Shown: piece by piece, positions 1 to 4,361 of the stretch | Layout: every line of letters starts with the position of its first letter | Numbering within the stretch: position 1 is the first letter of the stretch | From: an uncultured Bacillota bacterium | GTDB lineage: Bacteria; Bacillota; JAAYKD01 | Direction of reading: 5' to 3' | DNA: 5,375 nt | NCBI GenBank assembly: GCA_937897315.1 | Contig: CALCNS010000126.1 | Span: 1 to 5,375 of the forward strand | Made by a program: the position numbers and the translations under genes | Notes under the pieces: generated by a model | Seen by the model: the letters and a program-made list of their open reading frames with translations, nothing else | The model's database searches: none | Told to the model about the DNA's origin: nothing

Positions 1-307
1 AATGAAGAGTCAATACGCCTTAGCCCTTGCCCTCTCACGCCAAGCACGCTTAATCGTGCTCGACGAACCCCTCGACGGGGTCGACCCTGTCGCCCGAGAA
101 GAAATTCTCGACCTTATTGCCAAGGGCTTCCACGAAGAATCTACCATCCTCGTCACTAGCCACCTCATCCACGAAATGGAACGCCTACTCGACGAAGTAT
201 ACTTCATTCGCGAAGGTGAAGTGCAGGCCATGGGCGACGTAGAAACCATACGCGAAAGCAAAAACATCTCACTCGATGAACTATACCGGGAGGTCTATCG
301 AAAATGA
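1..307 (+). CDS. ABC transporter ATP-binding protein, C-terminal part (5' truncated by window edge)
   Basis: This is the C-terminal end of an ABC transporter ATPase, the cytoplasmic subunit that hydrolyses ATP to drive a membrane partner. The visible 101 residues begin just after, or within, the LSxGQ signature; the sequence GMKSQ-like start suggests the 'SKGMKSQ' variant, but the glycine lies outside the window. Visible motifs are Walker B LIVLDEP (residues 17-23), the D-loop LDGVDP (24-29) and the switch histidine in VTSHL (His54). The ATG at position 2 is an internal methionine, not the start: the Walker A half must lie upstream of the window. The stop codon overlaps the start of the permease gene by 4 bp (ATGA), so the two are translationally coupled and probably form one transporter. 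The substrate is not evident. Known context for such pairs in Firmicutes is YtrB/YhcG-like or BcrA-like exporters; this is inference. Confidence 0.95.
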   Translation, partial: MKSQYALALALSRQARLIVLDEPLDGVDPVAREEILDLIAKGFHEESTILVTSHLIHEMERLLDEVYFIREGEVQAMGDVETIRESKNISLDELYREVYRK

Positions 308-1098
308 AAGCACTATTAACCTACGAATTTAAGAAAATCTTCAGACAAAATAACTGGGGCGCACTTACCTTAATTGGCGTGACCATCTTCTTCTTGCTCA
401 GCGGCTCTTTCGTCGTTCGCAACATGGATTGGTCGGGTAGCCCTTTACGTCTGCTCAGCATGTTTAGCTTTGTTGGCTTGGCTTCGGTATTCTTTGTGCT
501 GCTCATATCTCCCATGATCTCCGCAATACAGAACTATAATCGCGACCTCAACAGCCAACACGCGGTTTTCGAAACCTATATTCCGCAAAACGGATGGATG
601 CGGTTAGCGGCAAAATACATTGGCTACTTTAGCCAAATTCAACTCGGCGTGTTACTGGCTGCTCTGTTACTGGGCTTGACCATGCTCATGGTTCGCGGAG
701 CTGTGCAAGAACAAATGACCCTGGAAATGGGCTATCGCTTACAAGAAGTATTGGAGTTTTTACGAGCCAACCGAGGTGAAGTCGCTTGGAAAGTGACCCA
801 AGCTCTGTTTGGAGTTGCGTACAGCCTGCTCTCGATTACACTGTTCTTCAACTTCTTTATCACCTTACACAGCGTGCTGCGTCACAAATTAAAAGCTGCC
901 ACGCCCCTCACCTTCCTCGCCGGTGCAGTGACCAGCATCTCCTTAGGTTGGATTGACGACCTTCTCTTTGGCACGGCTAACAGAATGCACGAAAGCATGA
1001 TAACCTCTGGGCCGGAAATGCTCTTCAACTTTCTCATCGCCGCCATTGCATTCTACGCCATGGGCTACATGCTGGAGCACAAAACTGAGCTCAAGTAA
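304..1098 (+). CDS. ABC-2-type transporter permease, integral membrane protein
   Basis: A 264-residue membrane protein that presumably forms the membrane domain of the transporter whose ATPase is encoded immediately upstream. Hydrophobic segments are visible at about residues 19-38, 52-75, 106-130, 168-190, 198-215 and 238-258, giving about six membrane spans, the usual number for ABC-2 permeases. The N-terminus MKALLTYEFKKIFRQ is typical of the family: a short amphipathic, basic stretch before the first span. The segment after span 2, with a charged/polar run and ETYIPQNGWMRLAAKY (about 90-105), resembles the conserved cytoplasmic coupling region of ABC-2 proteins. The start ATG overlaps the ATPase stop (ATGA), and the GGGAGG at 289-294 is a good ribosome binding site for it. 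Transcription ends at the hairpin 37 bp after the stop. The substrate is unknown; drug, peptide or lipid export are all possible. Confidence 0.85.
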   Translation: MKALLTYEFKKIFRQNNWGALTLIGVTIFFLLSGSFVVRNMDWSGSPLRLLSMFSFVGLASVFFVLLISPMISAIQNYNRDLNSQHAVFETYIPQNGWMRLAAKYIGYFSQIQLGVLLAALLLGLTMLMVRGAVQEQMTLEMGYRLQEVLEFLRANRGEVAWKVTQALFGVAYSLLSITLFFNFFITLHSVLRHKLKAATPLTFLAGAVTSISLGWIDDLLFGTANRMHESMITSGPEMLFNFLIAAIAFYAMGYMLEHKTELK

Positions 1099-1134
1099 CC
1101 TGAACCCACCCAAAGTTACCTCTACCCAATAACA

Positions 1135-1163
1135 AAACCGCCTTCCACTTAGGAGGGCGGTTT
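1135..1163. terminator. Bidirectional intrinsic terminator between convergent genes
   Basis: A 12-bp stem (1135-1146 with 1152-1163, one T-G wobble) closes a 5-base loop ACTTA. On the + strand it ends in TTTCTC; on the - strand the stem is followed by TTTTGTTATT. It lies 37 bp after the permease stop and 9 bp after the stop of the convergent phosphotransferase gene, so it can serve both. The + strand T tract is short, so termination may be more efficient for the - strand. Confidence 0.85.
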
Positions 1164-1171
1164 CTCATACC

Positions 1172-1957
1172 TTAGAACAACTCATCCAACAAAATATAAT
1201 ACCTTATCTTCTCCCAGTTGGGCTCGATGCCGAGTTGATCAAACAACATTTCCGGACGAAAACCCAGAATCTCTTTACCGGAGTATTTACCGCTGTAATT
1301 GTGTAACAGGCTCCGATAACACAAGGCAATGTCTTGCCATTGGTCGGCTATGCCAGCCTTCCCTAAGTCTATGAAACCCGCCACTTGACCCTCATGGAAG
1401 AAAATATTAGGCAAGCAGAAATCCCCATGAGTAAACACCAGCTCTTGCTCGGGCTTGTTCGCCTGCAGCCAAGCAAGCAACTCGTGCACATCGCGAAAAC
1501 CCTCTGGCCCAAAGGTATCGGGCTCGCAATGGTCTACATGTACATGCCCTTGCTCTACCGCCAGAGCTGCCACTGACAAGCGTTGTTCCAAGCTCATGGT
1601 AAAAGGGCATGGAGCCGTATCTACTAGCCACAGCAGTTGCAGAGCATTTGCCAGTAATTCTGTTAAACGCTCCGGTTGTTGCAAAAGCTTCTCCGAACAC
1701 GCCATTTCCCCAGGTAGCTTACTCATGAGCAAGAAATCATGATCCTTCTCTTGAGCATAAGCCAAAACCTTTGGCACGGGCAAACGTCCTTGCAGCCACT
1801 GCATGACCAAGTATTCCTGCTTCGACTCGGCACTACTTTTTTGCACCTTTAAAATTTTTTCGTGAAAAAGGATAACCGACGAGTTCGACATTCCCACGGT
1901 ATCGAGAGTATACGTCTCATCGCCAAGAAATGCTTGAATTTCCTTTGGGTAATTCAT
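1172..1957 (-). CDS. Aminoglycoside 3'-phosphotransferase-like kinase (APH(3') family)
   Basis: A 261-residue kinase of the APH fold, which transfers the gamma-phosphate of ATP to a small hydroxylated substrate, classically the 3'-OH of kanamycin/neomycin-type aminoglycosides. Numbering from the ATG at 1957: ATP-binding Lys37 (ILKVQ) with its likely partner Glu48, LPVPKVL at 60-66, catalytic-loop THGDFCLPN at 176-184 (catalytic Asp179, Asn184), magnesium-binding FIDLG (Asp197), and a C-terminus NWEKIRYYILLDELF that closely resembles APH(3')-IIIa as I recall it. Length matches the family (about 260-270). A longer frame could start at a TTG (1981), but the ATG at 1957 has GAGGTGA at 1963-1969 with a 5-base gap, and this avoids overlap with the upstream gene. 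It is the second gene of a two-gene unit, 10 bp after the NTPase gene. Several substrate-pocket residues differ from APH(3')-IIIa, so aminoglycoside resistance is likely but not certain. Confidence 0.9.
   Translation of the reverse strand: MNYPKEIQAFLGDETYTLDTVGMSNSSVILFHEKILKVQKSSAESKQEYLVMQWLQGRLPVPKVLAYAQEKDHDFLLMSKLPGEMACSEKLLQQPERLTELLANALQLLWLVDTAPCPFTMSLEQRLSVAALAVEQGHVHVDHCEPDTFGPEGFRDVHELLAWLQANKPEQELVFTHGDFCLPNIFFHEGQVAGFIDLGKAGIADQWQDIALCYRSLLHNYSGKYSGKEILGFRPEMLFDQLGIEPNWEKIRYYILLDELF
1274..1297 (-). repeat. 12-bp imperfect in-frame tandem duplication within the phosphotransferase gene
   Basis: Two adjacent 12-base units (1274-1285 and 1286-1297) match at 10 of 12 positions and encode YSGK-YSGK near the C-terminus of the kinase. 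The frame is preserved. The duplicated segment sits in a loop that is longer than the equivalent in APH(3')-IIIa. Confidence 0.5.
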
Positions 1958-1962
1958 CTTGC

Positions 1963-1969
1963 TCACCTC
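1963..1969 (-). promoter_or_regulatory. Ribosome binding site deciding the phosphotransferase start
   Basis: GAGGTGA on the - strand lies 5 bases before the ATG at 1957 and overlaps the last codons/stop of the upstream NTPase gene. It favours the ATG over the TTG at 1981 and suggests translational coupling of the two genes. Confidence 0.75.
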
Positions 1970-2633
1970 ACACCAATCCAAAATGCTTTGCCAGCTGGTC
2001 TAGCACTTCTTGGCGGGTATCTGCCTCTGCATCTTCACGAACTAAGGTAAAAAAGCCACTATGAGCCAACCGGTCGTATCGCTCTTGGCTGTTGATGCTT
2101 GCCAAGCAAGCACGAAAATTCTGCATGGCCTGTATAGGATCTTTGGCTTTTTGGATTTGTTCTTTCAGGAAAACCTTTTCAGCGTCATCCCGTTCAAAGA
2201 AATAATCCACCGACATGGCTTGAGGAGATAGCATGACAGCCACCTGATGATACCCCGCTATCTGCTTTAAATCGTCGATGGGAATGTTGGTATCGGCAAT
2301 GACTTTGCGTTCTTGCGAAAGTGAAATCAGCATCGCAACTTCAATCTCAGCCGCTTCTTTGGAACTAGCTACTATCCAACGCGTATATTCTTCCGGTGTG
2401 CGATGGACAAACTCTTGCCAATCTTTCATCGTCTTAAAGTAATTCAAATTGGGTTGGTCGGTTAAGGAAAGCACCTCCGCAGGAATCTGTGCATGATAAT
2501 TCTCGCCACAATGGACCAGATTGTATTTTTCGGCCAACATTCGAACCATGGTCGATTTGCCGGCATAGGCAGTTCCCGTTATAAACAAAACGTTGCGCAA
2601 GTAGTATTTTAAAATGTTGTTCGCAATGTGCAT
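1968..2633 (-). CDS. P-loop NTPase (AAA/kinase-like) of unknown function
   Basis: A 221-residue protein with a nucleotide-binding P-loop near the N-terminus: FITGTAYAGKST, with Walker A at residues 20-28 (Lys26). A strand VIADTNIP (111-118) could supply the second acidic motif, and SVDYFFERDDAEK (141-153) resembles the lid arginine region of small-molecule kinases (Arg148). The overall layout resembles nucleoside/shikimate-kinase-like P-loop proteins; related proteins of this length are, to my memory, annotated in clostridia only as 'AAA family ATPase'. The substrate is unknown. The frame extends upstream to an ATG at 2666, but the ATG at 2633 has AGGAGG at 2643-2648 with a 9-base gap, so I place the start there. 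Its TGA overlaps the ribosome binding site of the phosphotransferase, which implies co-expression and perhaps a shared job in modifying or recognising the same class of compound; the latter is inference. Confidence 0.85.
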   Translation of the reverse strand: MHIANNILKYYLRNVLFITGTAYAGKSTMVRMLAEKYNLVHCGENYHAQIPAEVLSLTDQPNLNYFKTMKDWQEFVHRTPEEYTRWIVASSKEAAEIEVAMLISLSQERKVIADTNIPIDDLKQIAGYHQVAVMLSPQAMSVDYFFERDDAEKVFLKEQIQKAKDPIQAMQNFRACLASINSQERYDRLAHSGFFTLVREDAEADTRQEVLDQLAKHFGLV

Positions 2634-2642
2634 CGAACATCC

Positions 2643-2648
2643 CCTCCT
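2643..2648 (-). promoter_or_regulatory. Ribosome binding site deciding the NTPase start
   Basis: AGGAGG on the - strand lies 9 bases before the ATG at 2633. No comparable site precedes the upstream ATG at 2666, so the 11 extra codons are probably not translated. Confidence 0.75.
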
Positions 2649-2695
2649 AGTGTCTCCAATGCTCATTCACTCTCTCGTGATTCAATTCCTATACA

Positions 2696-2713
2696 CTTCA
2701 TTACCTAATGAAG
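2696..2713. promoter_or_regulatory. Perfect 18-bp palindrome, candidate operator upstream of the NTPase/phosphotransferase pair
   Basis: CTTCATTA and TAATGAAG form a perfect 8-bp inverted repeat around a 2-base centre. It lies 63 bp upstream of the NTPase start and between that gene and the terminator of the next gene, which is where the promoter of the two-gene unit should be. A weak -10-like TATAGG (2693-2688, - strand) lies directly beside it, which would place the palindrome in the promoter spacer, as for a repressor site. No -35 match is convincing. The regulator is unknown and not encoded in the window. Confidence 0.45.
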
Positions 2714-2738
2714 ACTTAGTTCCACCAATGAACCTAAC

Positions 2739-2766
2739 AAAAAAGGGATGAGTTTGCAATCACCCC
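2739..2766 (-). terminator. Intrinsic terminator of the YitT-like gene
   Basis: On the - strand GGGGTGA (2766-2760) pairs with TCATCCC (2751-2745), seven pairs including one G-T wobble, around an 8-base loop, and is followed directly by six Ts (2744-2739). It lies 50 bp after the stop of the YitT-like gene and separates that gene from the downstream NTPase/phosphotransferase unit. Confidence 0.75.
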
Positions 2767-2816
2767 ACATAACCGCAACACTGGCAGACTTCCAACTAAG
2801 AACATCTTACATGGGC

Positions 2817-3398
2817 TCACACCGTTTGGTTATGCCTTCTCTTTAACAAAACATTCAAGGTGTACGCTTGAATACAGGTAAAAATAACACCCGTAATCAC
2901 GGAGAGTACCCCATAGGTGATGAGTCCCAACAATAAAACGGAAATGTTAATCATCCACATGGTCCATGCCAAATTGATTTTTGGATTGTATTTTTTTAAG
3001 ATAATAGCGACCGTATCGAACCCCACTGCTGTGGATTTGGCACTAATGCAAAAGTAATATCCGCTGCCCACCAACACAGAGGCAAATAGCACGTTTACAG
3101 CAAGAGGGAGTTGCACCGCAAACGAGACACTGTGGAACACGGTAAACATGCTTACGTAACATAGCGAACTAAAAATGGCACGAAGCAAATACTCTTTGCC
3201 CAGAAAAAGCCAACAACCAAGCAAGAGCAACAACGTAAACGCATCGGCGAGCAGGGAGACCGATAACCCGCTTAGTTTGCCAATAATCATGGAAAAGCTG
3301 GTCACTCCACCGTTGATCATCTTGTTGGGCACCGTAATAAAGGCATACGCCGAGGTGATGAGGAGATTCCCCAATATAATCTTACCTAAGTTTTTCAT
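2817..3398 (-). CDS. YitT-family (DUF161-like) integral membrane protein, short form
   Basis: A 193-residue, very hydrophobic protein. Family signs: the N-terminal segment ending AYAFITVPNKMINGGVTSFSMII (about 17-39; compare 'P..LxxGGVTGxxxxl' of YitT proteins), a span LLADAFTLLLLLGCWLFLGKEYLLRAIFSS (49-78), and AKSTAVGFDTVAIILKKY (120-137; compare 'G.STGGTDIIA.I..K'). Membrane spans are likely at about 7-24, 50-67, 76-95, 99-118 and 145-170. YitT proteins usually have about 280 residues with a C-terminal soluble DUF2179 domain; that domain is absent here and the protein ends KRRHNQTV. The function of the family is unknown; a transport role is often supposed. The frame extends to an ATG at 3479, but the ATG at 3398 is preceded by GAGGAG with a 7-base gap. 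It appears to be a single-gene unit ended by the terminator at 2739-2766. Confidence 0.8.
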   Translation of the reverse strand: MKNLGKIILGNLLITSAYAFITVPNKMINGGVTSFSMIIGKLSGLSVSLLADAFTLLLLLGCWLFLGKEYLLRAIFSSLCYVSMFTVFHSVSFAVQLPLAVNVLFASVLVGSGYYFCISAKSTAVGFDTVAIILKKYNPKINLAWTMWMINISVLLLGLITYGVLSVITGVIFTCIQAYTLNVLLKRRHNQTV

Positions 3399-3542
3399 CC
3401 CGATTCTCCTCATAAGTATAGAATGAACCCAACTGCTTCCCTTCGAACTCGGATACTTGCATCCATATCTTTTGTGCATTTCTATGAATAGTTGTGAAAC
3501 AAAATTGCATATACCGCCGCAAAATGTTTCACAACTTAGTGA
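3399..3542. other. Intergenic region between the zinc-ribbon and YitT-like genes
   Basis: This gap should hold the 3' end of the zinc-ribbon transcript and the promoter of the YitT-like gene. Beyond the inverted repeat at 3490-3536 I see a TATACT (- strand, 3420-3415) of -10 type, but without a matching -35 and too close to the ribosome binding site to be convincing. No riboswitch could be recognised. Confidence 0.4.
3490..3536. repeat. Perfect 12-bp inverted repeat with 23-bp spacer
   Basis: AGTTGTGAAACA (3490-3501) is exactly complementary to TGTTTCACAACT (3525-3536). Inside, TTGC (3505-3508) can pair with GCAA (3519-3522) after a small internal loop, giving a long hairpin with loop 3509-3518. 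It starts 6 bp after the stop of the zinc-ribbon gene and lies about 90 bp upstream of the YitT-like start. Neither strand has a T tract after it, so a classical intrinsic terminator is doubtful. It may instead be a transcript 3'-end hairpin, an attenuator or a pair of protein-binding half-sites; TTGTGAA/TTCACAA matches the half-sites known for the redox repressor Rex, but the spacing is much too wide. Confidence 0.6.
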
Positions 3543-4181
3543 TTACTCGTCAAAAGCCACTCCGCACTCGGTGCAAAACTTATTGGATCTTTTGTTCTTG
3601 GCACCACATTCTCCGCAAAACTTTGCTTCGTTCGTTGCAAGCGTAGGTTGTGGCGCGGGAACACCGGGAGCTTGGGGAATGCGGAATCCTTGCTGCTGCA
3701 GCAAATCATACTCGGACTCGACTTCCGGTTTCACCACCAAGCCACGACGTCGCAACATACCAGTTTGTTCATCGAAGAGGGTGTCCGGTGAAAAAACCTC
3801 TAAATCGCACATTTTTCTCATGAGGTCTCGGACTTTGCGCTCCCCTTCTGCTTTGTGGTCTTGACCGGGCTTCGCTCCTTGCCCAAGAGAAATCTTTGGT
3901 GGGTAGCAACGCTCTGCCAATTCCTTAACGGTAAGGTTCGGGTTGGCGACCAAGGCAATATAAATGCACTCTGCCAGTAGAACACTCGCTTCCCGGCTTT
4001 TGCGGTAAAGGTACATACCCACAAGCACCGTAACGGCAGAAAAAGCATAGAGCGCCTGCCCTCTCACGAAATATAACACCACGACCGACAGAAAGAGCAT
4101 CACTCCCCAAAAATAAAAGAGCTTATCGCCAAACGTCAAGGCCGCTTGCTTATACCGAGACCGTCCTACCCGTTTTCTCAT
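3543..4181 (-). CDS. Two-span membrane protein with C-terminal zinc ribbon, function unknown
   Basis: A 212-residue protein I cannot assign to a named family. Numbering from the ATG at 4181: a basic N-terminus (MRKRVGRSRYK), two close hydrophobic segments at about 21-39 and 43-59 forming a membrane hairpin, then a soluble part. Residues 65-148 look helical and include NLTVKELAERCY (82-93) and ERKVRDLMRKM (114-124), a spacing that could be a winged-helix-like domain (inference). A Pro/Gln-rich linker (about 168-182) leads to a zinc ribbon, FCGECG-x9-FCTECG, with Cys189, Cys192, Cys203 and Cys206. With both spans as predicted, N-terminus and zinc ribbon would be on the same, probably cytoplasmic, side. 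The frame reaches an ATG at 4286, but the ATG at 4181 has GGAGG at 4190-4194 with an 8-base gap. It diverges from the nitronate monooxygenase gene and appears to stand alone. Confidence 0.8.
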   Translation of the reverse strand: MRKRVGRSRYKQAALTFGDKLFYFWGVMLFLSVVVLYFVRGQALYAFSAVTVLVGMYLYRKSREASVLLAECIYIALVANPNLTVKELAERCYPPKISLGQGAKPGQDHKAEGERKVRDLMRKMCDLEVFSPDTLFDEQTGMLRRRGLVVKPEVESEYDLLQQQGFRIPQAPGVPAPQPTLATNEAKFCGECGAKNKRSNKFCTECGVAFDE

Positions 4182-4361
4182 GGACAAAACCTCCGCTTGT
4201 TTTCTGTGCCATTTCCCTCTACCATTTCTACACATGGTCCTTGAAACCTTTACCCAAGGCAGAAAAAGCTGTGAATTGTGTATCAATGAAGGAGCAAACT
4301 ACCCCTTCGGCGAATACAAAAAGCCATTGTAAGAGTCTACTACAAAGGAGTTTTGGCAACA
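4182..4361. other. Divergent intergenic region
   Basis: This 180-bp gap must contain promoters for the - strand zinc-ribbon gene and the + strand nitronate monooxygenase gene. Candidate elements are weak: TTGAAA at 4233-4238 has no good -10 at the right distance on the + strand. A short repeat TTGTA/TACAA (4328-4332 / 4341-4345) with a 9-base loop lies just before the AAAGGAG site. No conserved RNA element was recognised. Confidence 0.4.
4344..4350 (+). promoter_or_regulatory. Ribosome binding site of the nitronate monooxygenase gene
   Basis: AAAGGAG lies 11 bases before the ATG at 4362 and only 2 bases before an in-frame TTG at 4353. The ATG is favoured; the gap is slightly long but workable, whereas 2 bases is too short for the TTG. 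Confidence 0.65.

Noticed and set aside
67..87. Repeated TCGAC and short inverted repeats in the ABC ATPase gene
   Set aside because: They encode the conserved P-L-D-G-V-D-P motif and are explained by C/G-ending codon choice.
1385..1742. Several open frames on both strands overlapping the phosphotransferase gene
   Set aside because: All overlap the clear APH reading frame, have no good ribosome binding site and show no recognisable protein features.
1979..1981. TTG start giving an 8-residue longer phosphotransferase
   Set aside because: It would overlap the upstream gene by 14 bp and lacks a suitable ribosome binding site, while the ATG at 1957 has GAGGTGA 5 bases ahead.
3399..3479. 27-codon N-terminal extension of the YitT-like protein
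   Set aside because: The extension is polar and unlike family N-termini, and the ATG at 3398 has a strong GAGGAG site.
4182..4286. 35-codon N-terminal extension of the zinc-ribbon protein
   Set aside because: The ATG at 4181 has GGAGG at 8 bases; the extension overlaps the divergent promoter region and looks non-coding.
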